Part shown: in pieces, positions 1-8,845 of the stretch | Layout: every line of letters starts with the position of its first letter | Numbering within the stretch: position 1 is the stretch's first letter | From: Mariniphaga sediminis | GTDB taxonomy: Bacteria; Bacteroidota; Bacteroidia; Bacteroidales; Prolixibacteraceae | Length of the DNA: 64,000 bases | Assembly (NCBI RefSeq): GCF_003573545.1 | Contig: NZ_QWET01000001.1 | Span: forward strand, 575,114 to 639,113 | Direction: 5' to 3' | The notes under the pieces: generated by a model | Databases searched by the model: none | Told to the model about the DNA's origin: nothing | Seen by the model: only the letters and a program-made list of their open reading frames with translations | Made by a program: the position numbers and the translations under genes

Positions 1-990
1 GCCTGGCTGTTCCCGTGTGGCGTCGTAACTTTCCCCCGAATAAATACCGGAAAATGTGATGGGGCCGGGGGCTGCTTTCCAAGAGGCATCGCTCACCACA
101 TCCTGCGAGGTCCCGTCTTCATATTCAAGAACCAGCCTGCAAATCATTTTTGGGTAACCGTAAGCGCCGGTCAGTTTTCTGTAACGTTCCCTTGGGATGT
201 AATAGAAACCGTTCCCCAGCATCACCCCGAGGGCATTGTCTCCTTGTTTTATTTGCTTCGTTACATCAAACGTAACGTATAGCGCATGTTTTTGATATAA
301 TGTCCAGCCGGGATCCAGAAAATGGTCACCCACTTTTTCCCCGTTTAAAAACAGGTCGAAATGTCCCAGCCCTGAAATAAATGCAGTGGCCTGCTTTATC
401 TGCTTTTCCGCCCTAAACTCTTTTCGCAGAAGGGGGAGTATATTTTTGCCGTCTCCCCATTCCGGTTTGCCGGTGTGATGCCAGGCAGGAACAATTTTTT
501 CTGACTCTTTCAATTCCTCGTAACCCACCCATTTGGCATCTTTCCAGTCTTCCGGAGAAAGCATTCCCATTTGCCATATTGCCGGTTCACTCCATCCGGA
601 TTCATTGCCTTTGTTATCCCATATTTTAACTTTCCAGTAGTACTTTTTAGCGGCATTCAGTGGCTTTCCTGAATAGGGCACCCGGATAGATGCGTCCGAA
701 TCCGTTTTTCCGCTGTCCCAGATATTTCCCTGGTTTGCGTTTAACGCTGAAAGTGCATCTGCAACCAGTATGTGGTATGCTTTCTGGGTTACATTCCGCT
801 CCCCGGAAGTTATTTTCCAACTGAGTTTCGGGTCCTGTACTTCCACACCCAGCGGATTCTCGCGGGCTACACATTTCAAAGAATGTACATGGGGAGCTGT
901 GGGAGATTTGCACGCGGTCAGCATACAGATGATACTGAGAAAAAGCATTCCGATATATTTATCGAAACCCGGAAAGTTTTCCGTATTCAT
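1..990 (-). CDS. alpha-L-rhamnosidase (GH78), N-terminal part, cut by window edge
   Basis: Reading the minus strand from the ATG at 990 gives 330 codons open to the window edge; the catalytic domain lies outside. A lipoprotein signal (MLFLSIICMLTAC, Cys near residue 27) predicts an outer-membrane-anchored enzyme. The mature start (CVARENPLGVEVQDPKLSW) is the N-terminal Ig-like domain typical of GH78 rhamnosidases, followed by the beta-sandwich segment (GLGHFDLFLNGEKVGDHFLD, then LGNGFYY) of the Bac_rhamnosid_N region. GH78 enzymes release terminal alpha-L-rhamnose from polysaccharides or glycosides. An alternative ATG at 948 would still leave a signal peptide. It is the last gene seen of the minus-strand PUL. 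Family assignment is strong; substrate is inferred. Confidence 0.85.
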   Translation of the reverse strand, partial: MNTENFPGFDKYIGMLFLSIICMLTACKSPTAPHVHSLKCVARENPLGVEVQDPKLSWKITSGERNVTQKAYHILVADALSALNANQGNIWDSGKTDSDASIRVPYSGKPLNAAKKYYWKVKIWDNKGNESGWSEPAIWQMGMLSPEDWKDAKWVGYEELKESEKIVPAWHHTGKPEWGDGKNILPLLRKEFRAEKQIKQATAFISGLGHFDLFLNGEKVGDHFLDPGWTLYQKHALYVTFDVTKQIKQGDNALGVMLGNGFYYIPRERYRKLTGAYGYPKMICRLVLEYEDGTSQDVVSDASWKAAPGPITFSGIYSGESYDATREQPG

Positions 991-1574
991 ATTTTTAGTT
1001 TTAAGTATAGTTTAAGCACTGAAGTCGCTGAAAGTTCAGTATAAAGTAAAAATACCTTCTTTGAGAACGGCTTTTAAATTTGCGGTTAAAGATATATTTT
1101 TTTCAGGGAATCAGCTCCCGGTAAATTCAGGTTCCTCCTTTACCCACCCCGGCTACTCTTGTCATATTCGGTTACCGGGAGATGTATGTTTCAGCAAAAT
1201 GAAACGTTTTTTACCGTCGTATCTTTTCCATTATAAAGCGGAGTATCTGTTTTCCGGAACTGTATCATTTGCATGGGAAACTGTTTCTGTATTTGTTTGA
1301 GAAAATAGGGAAGGATATTGTTAAGTGTCAAAAAAAGAAAATGGTCTGTCAGAAAGAAACGGGGAAACCATATCTATTACGGTTTTGGATGTGCTCCCGG
1401 AAGAAAACTTCCTGCTGCATTTGATACAGCAGGAAGTTTAATATCAGGTTTCTAGTTTGATGAGCGGTAATAATGTACTATTTCACTGTTTTTTTGAATG
1501 ATAAATCAATTTTAACACATTTTATTTCTGCCTTGTACCTCGAATTTATTTTTGGAGTTTTGCCACTAACGATA
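991..1574. other. intergenic gap, no gene
   Basis: About 580 bases between the GH78 gene and the upstream lipoprotein gene, both on the minus strand. It holds one strong hairpin (1406-1438, listed separately) and AT-rich sequence that probably contains a promoter for the GH78 gene. An open frame at 1061-1300 on the plus strand has no recognisable protein character and I do not call it. Confidence 0.6.
1406..1438 (-). terminator. 12-bp perfect stem-loop, likely intrinsic terminator
   Basis: Arms AACTTCCTGCTG (1406-1417) and its exact reverse complement (1427-1438) surround a 9-nt loop. On the minus strand the stem is followed by TTTTCTT. It lies about 140 bases downstream of the lipoprotein gene ending at 1575, so it probably ends that transcript and separates it from the GH78 gene. 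Confidence 0.6.
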
Positions 1575-3788
1575 TCACTTCTGTGGCAAAAGTTCCTCTT
1601 TTAGTTTTTTATGGTGTATGGCAATTTTTGAGTCTTTTGTTAAATCCCAGATTGATGTATCCAGTTCACGGAGAGCAAGTATTGATGTTATCCAGCCTTG
1701 GGTCCATCCGGTCTCAATAGCCCAGGCTCCCCAACCATGGTCGGCGTTTGAGCCCCAGTGTTCGAAACGTTCATAGTCAAAAGACCGCATCCAGCCACCA
1801 TCCAGTTCCGGGTGTCCTTTAGACTCTACCTGAATACGGCAAAGAAACTCAGCCAGTTTATCAGTAGCCTGTATAATTTTGGGGTCTTTTGTAGCATAAG
1901 CTGCTTCGTGCATTCCCAGAAAAGCAAAATTGGTAGTGTAAAGCAGGTCGCTCACCGGATCTCCGTTTTGAGCAATCAGCGATGCTTCGGTGGTACCATA
2001 GGCTTTGTTTGATTGTGGTGGTGGATATCTTCCCATTTTTATTTCCCCTAACTCTTCCCGGATAGCACCACTTTTATCCTGCAACTTCAAAAAATCGTTG
2101 ATTAAGGTAAACAGCATCTCCCGGTTTTCCGCAGTATCTTCTACCCGGACAAGCCAGGAAAGCGGTAGTATCATTCGCGCTTTTTCCTGTGCCAGGCCGT
2201 TAGTCCATCTCCATTTGTCAGGATAAAGTTCCATCATTTTTAAAATTCCCTTTTTTGCCCGCTCGAGAAAGAGAGTATCTCCGGTTTTGTCGTAAGCCCA
2301 AAGAAAGCAGGCCCACAAATAACACTCAAAATGAGGGGATGGGTTAATGATTTTTCGATTGAAATAATACTCCCAGTTATTCTTGTCAAGATCGGGTAGA
2401 TCAATTCTGCCTCCCCTGAATCCGTTTTGACCGGTAGTGCGTAGCAAAGCAATCAATGACTTCATCATTATTTCGTCCCAGCGGTCGGAATCCGTGAATG
2501 CCGCTGTAGTCCAGGCAGCCAGCAAAAAGCGTGCATTGTCGTCGCCATAATTCGCTTTGTACCAGGCATAATTACTGATACCCCAGGGGATGAGTCCGTA
2601 GGCGTCGTGTTCAGGATTCCCGTATTCATCTTTTGTGGCAATGGATTGAAACAGGTAATAATCCAGGAGGTTACCGGCTGTTGATGTGTATTCATTATTT
2701 CCAAAAACACGTCCGGCTGTTGCAAAGGCCATCGCTGTTTCACTAACGCAGTCGCCCCTTTCCATAATGCCAATGGGTTGTTTGCCGTTTTCATCAATTT
2801 CAGAAAAAATACACTCAAAAACTCCGTTTGAGCCATCACCAATCGGCATCTCCGAATTCCATTGGATTTTTTCAATTCCCGACTCGATTAATTGGGTGAG
2901 GCTGTCTTCATAGTTATGGGGAATAAGCATCCGGGCATTTTTGTACCATTCCACCCCACGGAGGATACTGTTTCGCTGGAAATCTTCGGGAAGCAGGTCG
3001 GCTTTTGCATAGCTTGGTTTAACAACAGGTTCCCAATGAAGCGGTTCCAGCTTTACTCCGGGAAGAACAAATTCCAGTATTCCACTCCATGTTGCTGCCC
3101 ACTCTTTTGCGGGTGCATACCTGCCGGATACAAAGCGGCTCAGGTTAGTTGTAGCCACCAGTACCCTTTCGTTTTCCATTTCAAAAAGCAGGGGGAAGTA
3201 CTTCTCCGGAAGTCCAAAAATCGCCGAGTCGAAACCAGCTACCTTTGCAGCCACAATATGCGCTTTGTTTATCTCTGACGGAGTACTTATGTAATGTAGC
3301 CCATTTATGCCTAATATGCTCAGGCTATCAGGAAAGCCTCCGAAAAAATCGGAGTTGACCACCGCGCGTTCTGCTTTTGCTTTTTTTATTTTGCTCAGAC
3401 TGACTCCGGGAATCTCAGACGGGAATTCAATATAAGCTCTAAGTTCCTTTTCTTTTATAATTTGGAATAGTTGTTCGTCTACATCTACCTGACTTTTAGG
3501 ATAATTATCAGCCAGTATTAAAACACCTTCTCCGCGGCGAGCACTTTTTGCTGCATTTAAAACATTGGAATACAATTCAACTTTAATTTTTTGCTCTTCC
3601 AATATTTTAACCAAATCGTTGTCTTGCACACCGTATATATGCAAAACTTTTTGCTTGTTACATGATGAAAAGAGCAGCACAGCAAACAATCCTGACAACA
3701 GGAAAAATATATAAGCATTTCTGCTGATATTATTGATTTTTGTATTGGAGGATTTCACATTTTTTGTTTTGTCTTTTTTTCTTATCAT
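1575..3788 (-). CDS. PUL lipoprotein with putative (alpha/alpha)-toroid glycosidase-like domain
   Basis: A 737-residue protein with an N-terminal hydrophobic stretch ending in a lipobox (LFSSC, residues ~40-44), preceded by a long basic leader. Residues ~50-260 look like an alpha/beta domain (repeated beta-strand/alpha pattern, e.g. VLILADNYP), reminiscent of the amidotransferase-like domains of some glycosidases. Residues ~270-720 are Trp/Tyr/Phe-rich helices with WYKNAR, LDYYLFQ, FECYLWACFLWAYDKTGD and SNADHGWGAWAIETGWTQGW, the look of an alpha/alpha-toroid as in unsaturated-glycan hydrolases and GH127-like enzymes. I cannot assign a GH family or identify catalytic residues. Its place between the GH78 and SGNH genes makes a polysaccharide-processing role likely. 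Confidence 0.6.
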   Translation of the reverse strand: MIRKKDKTKNVKSSNTKINNISRNAYIFFLLSGLFAVLLFSSCNKQKVLHIYGVQDNDLVKILEEQKIKVELYSNVLNAAKSARRGEGVLILADNYPKSQVDVDEQLFQIIKEKELRAYIEFPSEIPGVSLSKIKKAKAERAVVNSDFFGGFPDSLSILGINGLHYISTPSEINKAHIVAAKVAGFDSAIFGLPEKYFPLLFEMENERVLVATTNLSRFVSGRYAPAKEWAATWSGILEFVLPGVKLEPLHWEPVVKPSYAKADLLPEDFQRNSILRGVEWYKNARMLIPHNYEDSLTQLIESGIEKIQWNSEMPIGDGSNGVFECIFSEIDENGKQPIGIMERGDCVSETAMAFATAGRVFGNNEYTSTAGNLLDYYLFQSIATKDEYGNPEHDAYGLIPWGISNYAWYKANYGDDNARFLLAAWTTAAFTDSDRWDEIMMKSLIALLRTTGQNGFRGGRIDLPDLDKNNWEYYFNRKIINPSPHFECYLWACFLWAYDKTGDTLFLERAKKGILKMMELYPDKWRWTNGLAQEKARMILPLSWLVRVEDTAENREMLFTLINDFLKLQDKSGAIREELGEIKMGRYPPPQSNKAYGTTEASLIAQNGDPVSDLLYTTNFAFLGMHEAAYATKDPKIIQATDKLAEFLCRIQVESKGHPELDGGWMRSFDYERFEHWGSNADHGWGAWAIETGWTQGWITSILALRELDTSIWDLTKDSKIAIHHKKLKEELLPQK

Positions 3789-3828
3789 AGTTTTGTTGAT
3801 TTTTAATTATCAATCTACTTCATTATTT

Positions 3829-4566
3829 TCAGGAACGGGTAATCAATTGTTTTAATATTGCCGGATAGGTATCTCCTTCTGCGGTGCCTTCGCCTTTCAT
3901 ATATACGCCAAAAGTAAGAGAATCTCCGAAACAGACAATTTTGAGATGTCGCATTGTCCCGTATCTTTCAGATAATGCGCCATAAATTATCTGTGCCAGC
4001 AGTCTGTTCCCTTTTGCTGTAAGGTGAACACCATCTTTTTCCCCACTATTTGTTATGTTACGGACTATCTCATCCTTTTCATGGTTGGGTAGTCCCTTGT
4101 TTTTGAAATGACTGAAAACATCGACAAATAGCAAACCTTCTTTTTCACACAGAACTTGTAACGAATCGCTTGCTCTTTTAAGCGCTTCATTCGGAGGAGT
4201 CAAATAGTGCGACGGATCGTGTCTCTGGAACAGATAACTGGTATCCACAGGTGGAGGACTTACCCATGTTGCTTCAATTCCATGCAAAGCAAGTGTATCA
4301 GTCAATTTTTTTATGTTGCTGAGAAAAAGATGTTCAGAAACTTTTTTTCTTGAATTCAGCAGATCATTGGTACCAATCATGATGATTGCAATATCGGGTT
4401 GATGCGCAATCAAATCCCGTTCGATTCGATTTAACAAATCTGTAGAACTGTTTCCCCCTATACCTTTGTTCAGCACTATAACTGACTCATTGCCAAAAGC
4501 AAATATATTGCTCAACCAGAGTATTATCAGTAGTGGCCAAAAGATTCGATAACTATAGTTTAACAT
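3829..4566 (-). CDS. circularly permuted SGNH/GDSL hydrolase (carbohydrate esterase-like)
   Basis: A 245-residue secreted protein; residues 1-25 are a signal peptide. All SGNH motifs are present but in rotated order. Block II comes first (NKGIGGNS, residues 33-40), then block III (GTND, 65-68), then the Asp/His block V (DGVH, 178-181). The catalytic-Ser block I (FGDSLTFG, Ser216) comes last, followed by TYPAILKQLI at the very C-terminus. In ordinary family members the GDSL block opens the domain and is followed by YPxxL and then block II, so this protein is a clean circular permutation. SGNH enzymes in PULs usually deacetylate glycans; that role is inferred. Its start lies 47 bases below the oxidoreductase gene. 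Confidence 0.85.
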   Translation of the reverse strand: MLNYSYRIFWPLLIILWLSNIFAFGNESVIVLNKGIGGNSSTDLLNRIERDLIAHQPDIAIIMIGTNDLLNSRKKVSEHLFLSNIKKLTDTLALHGIEATWVSPPPVDTSYLFQRHDPSHYLTPPNEALKRASDSLQVLCEKEGLLFVDVFSHFKNKGLPNHEKDEIVRNITNSGEKDGVHLTAKGNRLLAQIIYGALSERYGTMRHLKIVCFGDSLTFGVYMKGEGTAEGDTYPAILKQLITRS

Positions 4567-4613
4567 TTTAAAAATATTGAATTAAACTGGAAATAGAGAA
4601 ATGTTTGATTTAG

Positions 4614-6329
4614 TTATTTTGGCCAGTGTGTTTCAAGCCCCTGTTTTCGTATCCAGTTTTGGAATTCTTCCAGAAGGCCTTTGTTTTCTCTGATTGCACG
4701 CGGCTGAACTTTTTTATTGCGGGCAAATGCAACGAGGGAACCAACTGCCTCGCCAATGCTCCATTCTACCGGATGCAGGCGGTAACAACCGTTTGTAATA
4801 TGGGTAGTTCCAATGTTTTTGTTCGCGGGTAGCAGGTTGTTCATCCGTTGGGGTAACAAAGCCCCCAGTGGAATCTGAAACGGCAGCGAGCCAAAATCGA
4901 TATAATTATCACCATCGCTGCTGGGGTGCAGGTCAATATGGTAATATCCGATTCCAACGCTGTCGTAAAAATTGGCTGCCTTTTTACCGGCCTGTTTCCC
5001 GGCAACAAGTTTGCGGTTGGCGGCACCAACATGCTCTTCTAGTACTGTAAATTCCGCTTTTATCCTTCGGGCTTCACGGATATACGGATACTTTGCCATT
5101 CCGTCTTCAGTGCCCATTATATCGCCACGCAACCGGAGTCCGGGCCATCCCAAACCGCCGTCAGGACGCGGGGCTTCAGTTTGCAGCCAGTAAAATAACG
5201 ACAAGTTTAGTTGCCGGGCAGCTGCTATATTCTTTTTAAATTCCTTTTCGCTAACATCGATGATGTTTCCCGGGAAATAGTCATTTTGAGGCCAGTTTAC
5301 AATGGTAATGTCTCCGTCGTAAGTGCCTGTTGTAAAGTTGTTTTTGTTTGTAATTCTCCGATATAGCCAAAGGTTCAGCATGTTGCCTGTTTTTTTTCCT
5401 TCAGGGTCGAATCCCAGTTGTTTGGGCTCCAGCGTACGTGGGTTTGAGTAATTTAGTTCCAGTAGTTTACCTGCCCACGGCGGATCCATTTGGGGCACAT
5501 AGTTGCTCCAGAAACTATATTTTTCCGGGCGGTCAATTAGATTGTTTACTCCCGGCTGGTAATCCATGGCAAAACACAGGGTAAATGCCTGGTTGTTTTT
5601 AGGATTTCCTACCTCCGGGGCATGAAGTTCTCCGGTTTCTTTTTTTGATTCAGTACCGGTAACATATTCGGTGCCGGTCAGTGGCAGTAAATCGCCACAC
5701 TCTGAGGCATCCACAAACCAGGGGGCATCCAGTACCCATTTGTCGCCTGTTTTTGTATGAACAGCCTCGACAGCTTTAACTTGATCTCCGTCAACGTCGG
5801 CTTTCCCAATTTTATGTTCTGTTAGAATGTTTAATTTTCCCCTGCTTATATATGGCAGCAGCATTTCCGTTAAAACGGCCACCGTAACACGAGGCTCATG
5901 ACAGATGCGTGAAACAGTACCATCACCGGGGTTCAGGTTTTTTCGCTTTTGTGCCTCAGCTGTCAAGGGATAATTCCGCTTGTAGTATTCGCGAATCCTG
6001 TTACGGTATTCACGGTACGATGCCGGCGCTCCATGTTTTTCAATCCAATAATGTTCGTCGGGCGGCACTCCTTGTTGCGAAACCTGACCGCCAATCCAGT
6101 CGGTCTCTTCAGTTAAAATCACCTTCAATCCATTTCTACAGGAAGCAAGGGCTGCAGCACAGCCCCCCAAACCACCGCCGGCAATAATTACATCTGCCGA
6201 TAACTGGCCTGCGTGTTTTTTGAATTTACCCGAACTGTTTGCTGTTACAACACCAGATGCTGAAGGGGTTGTCAACAAAATTCCTCCGCTCCCGGCAGAA
6301 ACCAGTGTTAAAAAGTTTCTTCGTTTCAT
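4614..6329 (-). CDS. FAD-dependent oxidoreductase (PF12831-type), exported
   Basis: A 571-residue protein. The N-terminus MKRRNFLTLVSAG is a twin-arginine-like leader, followed after ~25 residues by the dinucleotide-binding motif DVIIAGGGLGGCAAALA (residues ~45-61) and TEETDWIGGQVSQQG, the signature of the FAD-dependent oxidoreductase family often found in Bacteroidota carbohydrate loci. A C-terminal segment (LPANKNIGTTHITNGCYRLH) also fits. Proteins of this type are thought to oxidise sugars or derived alcohols, but their substrates are mostly unknown. The Tat-like signal suggests export after FAD loading. It belongs to the PUL, downstream of the lipoproteins and a strong palindrome that may set its expression apart. 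Confidence 0.75.
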   Translation of the reverse strand: MKRRNFLTLVSAGSGGILLTTPSASGVVTANSSGKFKKHAGQLSADVIIAGGGLGGCAAALASCRNGLKVILTEETDWIGGQVSQQGVPPDEHYWIEKHGAPASYREYRNRIREYYKRNYPLTAEAQKRKNLNPGDGTVSRICHEPRVTVAVLTEMLLPYISRGKLNILTEHKIGKADVDGDQVKAVEAVHTKTGDKWVLDAPWFVDASECGDLLPLTGTEYVTGTESKKETGELHAPEVGNPKNNQAFTLCFAMDYQPGVNNLIDRPEKYSFWSNYVPQMDPPWAGKLLELNYSNPRTLEPKQLGFDPEGKKTGNMLNLWLYRRITNKNNFTTGTYDGDITIVNWPQNDYFPGNIIDVSEKEFKKNIAAARQLNLSLFYWLQTEAPRPDGGLGWPGLRLRGDIMGTEDGMAKYPYIREARRIKAEFTVLEEHVGAANRKLVAGKQAGKKAANFYDSVGIGYYHIDLHPSSDGDNYIDFGSLPFQIPLGALLPQRMNNLLPANKNIGTTHITNGCYRLHPVEWSIGEAVGSLVAFARNKKVQPRAIRENKGLLEEFQNWIRKQGLETHWPK

Positions 6330-6421
6330 GATGTATTGTGATATGTTTTAAGTTGTTGTATATCAGTGTTTCCTTAATGTATTTGGCTTTACCAAAAGGT
6401 AATCTGAGGGCTTTTTATAAT

Positions 6422-6453
6422 AAGCCTTGAAGGTATTAATACCTTCAAGGCTT
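6422..6453 (-). terminator. perfect 32-bp palindrome between PUL segments
   Basis: Two 16-base arms (6422-6437 and 6438-6453) are exact reverse complements with no spacer. It sits just below the end of the DUF4998 lipoprotein gene (6481) and is followed on the minus strand by AT-rich sequence (ATTATAAAAA). It probably acts as a terminator, attenuator or 3'-end stabiliser that separates the susCD/lipoprotein transcript from the downstream enzyme genes. A dimeric regulator site is a less likely alternative. Confidence 0.55.
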
Positions 6454-6480
6454 GTCATAAGAAAGTTTTTATCAATTGAA

Positions 6481-7605
6481 TCAGTACCTTATTGTTGCCA
6501 ATACTTCAATTTCAAAAAGACGGATCATATTCCCTGAGTAATCGGGAACAAAGTACCTTACTTTACTTGTTGTAACTTCAGAAAAAACAGCAGCAAACTG
6601 TGGATCTGAGTTTCCTGTAATTTCGAGGATATTTACCCATTCTCCATTGATTTCGGCCTGGAAGGAAAAGTTGACAGTTGGAGAATTGAATCCTCCTGAA
6701 CCTGTCCATGTTTTTATTGCATTGATAGTGTATTCTTCCTCCAGATCAATTTCAATCCAGTGTTCTCCGCTTCTTGCACTCAGCCATCTTGAAGCTTCCG
6801 ATATGATGCCATCTACAGCATTGGGACCAATGTATTTACTATTGTAATTTCCGCTTGTTTGTACCGGTTTATTTAAGGCTACATTGACAACTTCTACAAT
6901 TTCAATTGGGGAGAAATCGGTGAAAAAGGTGTCGATAGCTGTGGGTTCAGGTAAAAACATTGTACGATAGAAAACTCCTTTTTCAACATCGACATTTGTA
7001 AAGGTTACCGGTGATGTAATTTCAGCATTGGGAATAACCTCTTTTTGGGTATTTCCATCCCTATCTGCGTAAGATATTTCGATGCCCATATCCTGCTCGT
7101 TTAAAGGCCCCGCAAAATATAAGGATAGCGAGCCTGTTTCATTCGTATATTCCATGGAACTTAACACCCTGTTGGTAAGTGTTGAACGATACCGATCACC
7201 ATAAATAGTCATAGTTGTTTCGTAGGGAATGGAAGAATGCCCGGCATTATCATAAGTAACAGCCTTTAACATATAACTCCCTTCCTGTATTGGGTTCGAT
7301 CCAGATGCTTCTCCTATAAAAACCTCAAAGGAATCAACCGGAGACGTCTTTTTAATATCTGTGAGTAGAGAATCACTGTAAGGTGTCCAGTAAAAACCTA
7401 CTGATTTAACTCTGGGATCGGATGCCCAGAACCTGAGATTAACGCAGTTTTCTCCCGGAAATACCTTTAGGGAATCAACTTTCCCTATGTAAATTCGTTC
7501 TCCTTCTTCCATGAATAGCTCGTGCTTTTCATTCATGTCTGAACAGCCGGCGAAGACAAAAGCTAAAGCTGTTAAAGGAATAATTATGGATAATATTTTT
7601 TTCAT
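6481..7605 (-). CDS. DUF4998 + F5/8-type C domain surface lipoprotein
   Basis: A 374-residue lipoprotein (lipobox FAGC at residues ~18-21, then SDMNEKHELFMEEGE). Residues ~30-150 match the DUF4998 pattern common in Bacteroidota PULs (GERIYIGKVDSLKVFPGE, then LRFWASDPRVK). Residues ~245-374 form a discoidin-like F5/8C module (ALNKPVQTSGNY, AVDGI, HWIEIDLEEEYTI), a frequent carbohydrate-binding fold. It is likely a cell-surface glycan-binding protein that feeds the SusCD pair. It starts 6 bases after the preceding lipoprotein gene ends, so the two are co-transcribed. Binding specificity is unknown. Confidence 0.75.
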   Translation of the reverse strand: MKKILSIIIPLTALAFVFAGCSDMNEKHELFMEEGERIYIGKVDSLKVFPGENCVNLRFWASDPRVKSVGFYWTPYSDSLLTDIKKTSPVDSFEVFIGEASGSNPIQEGSYMLKAVTYDNAGHSSIPYETTMTIYGDRYRSTLTNRVLSSMEYTNETGSLSLYFAGPLNEQDMGIEISYADRDGNTQKEVIPNAEITSPVTFTNVDVEKGVFYRTMFLPEPTAIDTFFTDFSPIEIVEVVNVALNKPVQTSGNYNSKYIGPNAVDGIISEASRWLSARSGEHWIEIDLEEEYTINAIKTWTGSGGFNSPTVNFSFQAEINGEWVNILEITGNSDPQFAAVFSEVTTSKVRYFVPDYSGNMIRLFEIEVLATIRY

Positions 7606-7611
7606 TTTCTA

Positions 7612-8829
7612 TTAGTTTTCAATTTGTCCCCAAAATTTTAATTCTCCAATATGCACCCCAGTGGATCCACTCCAGGTTTTTATTAATCTAAAGCGCAAAA
7701 ACCTCACTTCAGGAGCATCAATTGGAAATTCAAATTCTTCTCCGGCAAGTGCATAAGTTTCATCTTCTGCAGTAAGATCATCTCCTTCCTGACCTCCTGA
7801 GGGACGTTTGGATTCAAAACTATCAAGTTTGATCCATGCCGGATTTTCTTCCCAACCCAATGTTTCTGAGTCGTTTGCGACTGCTACATCGTTGGTGCCA
7901 TACCACTCGAATAGTTTGGGGTTGTGAAGTGCAAATAAGTAATCTACCCTTTGCCATAATCTAAACCGCGATAATTTGGCCTTTGTGCCTAAATCAATTG
8001 TAAAGAATGGCATAATTTCGTTTCCATCGAAAATGTAAAATTGATTCCCTTTGATATTTATGATATCATCCCACATGTAATCCATCCCACCTCCGTAGGG
8101 ATGCTGGCGAAACCACGAGGAAAAAGGCAATCCTTTATAATCACTTTTGGGTATTTCCTGTTCGAAGAAAGGTTTTACACTAACAACCAAGGTGTCTGTA
8201 TAGTTATCAAAAATGTCTCTGATAAAAACGCCAAAGGTAGCATTTACCGAATCCAACCCACGTACTGCATTTGCTGCGATAGCTTCTGAAGAATAAAAAT
8301 TTTCAAGATAATTAAATTCTCCTGTACTATCATTTTTCTCTAATACACTAACCACGATATCTTCTTTCAGGGGATTCTCCCAATGAAGTTTAAATCCGCC
8401 GAAGGCTGTTTCGATAATTAAATTTTCGAGCATCTCATAAATGGGAGCATCCAGTGGTTCTATTTCCACAAAAACAGGTTCTGATTCATTTCTGCTTCTA
8501 TCTACCGAAATGAGCTGAATCGTATGTTTTTGCGATTTGCCAAACCCTTTTATTAACATCGTATTACTAAAAACCGATGTTTTCGATTCTCCTTCTACTC
8601 CACCAGACAGAGGGTATATTGCTTTTACATAGAGCAGGTCTTCCTCTTCGGGCAAGTTATAAGTTAGTTTTACCGATCCAGGGAGGTTTTCCACCTGAAC
8701 GTTTGCAACAGGTTGGGGAGAAATACTGTCTATAGGGAATTGCCCTATTGATTCTTCTTCGCAATTACTAAACAAGATTACAAAAAGAAATAAGCTGATA
8801 TAGATATAGTATTTTTTCATTCTTTTCAT
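7612..8829 (-). CDS. DUF4959/DUF5126/DUF5000-type PUL lipoprotein
   Basis: A 405-residue lipoprotein (lipobox LFSNC, residues ~20-24, followed by EEES, a run of acidic residues that fits surface export). After PQPVANVQVENLPGSVKLTY it shows Ig/fibronectin-like repeats (residues ~40-225), then a C-terminal beta-sandwich (residues ~240-405: FFTIDLGTKAKLSRFRLWQR, then EVRFLRFRLIKTW, then GELKFWG). This architecture is the familiar DUF4959-DUF5126-DUF5000 protein encoded next to susCD and thought to bind glycan at the cell surface. It lies 16 bases below susD. Domain names are from memory of the family pattern, not from a search. Confidence 0.72.
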   Translation of the reverse strand: MKRMKKYYIYISLFLFVILFSNCEEESIGQFPIDSISPQPVANVQVENLPGSVKLTYNLPEEEDLLYVKAIYPLSGGVEGESKTSVFSNTMLIKGFGKSQKHTIQLISVDRSRNESEPVFVEIEPLDAPIYEMLENLIIETAFGGFKLHWENPLKEDIVVSVLEKNDSTGEFNYLENFYSSEAIAANAVRGLDSVNATFGVFIRDIFDNYTDTLVVSVKPFFEQEIPKSDYKGLPFSSWFRQHPYGGGMDYMWDDIINIKGNQFYIFDGNEIMPFFTIDLGTKAKLSRFRLWQRVDYLFALHNPKLFEWYGTNDVAVANDSETLGWEENPAWIKLDSFESKRPSGGQEGDDLTAEDETYALAGEEFEFPIDAPEVRFLRFRLIKTWSGSTGVHIGELKFWGQIEN

Positions 8830-8845
8830 TTTTATGCGGTGATTT

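Noticed and set aside
1061..1300. 79-codon plus-strand open frame
   Set aside because: Composition unlike a protein, no start context, and it lies in the leader region between two minus-strand PUL genes.
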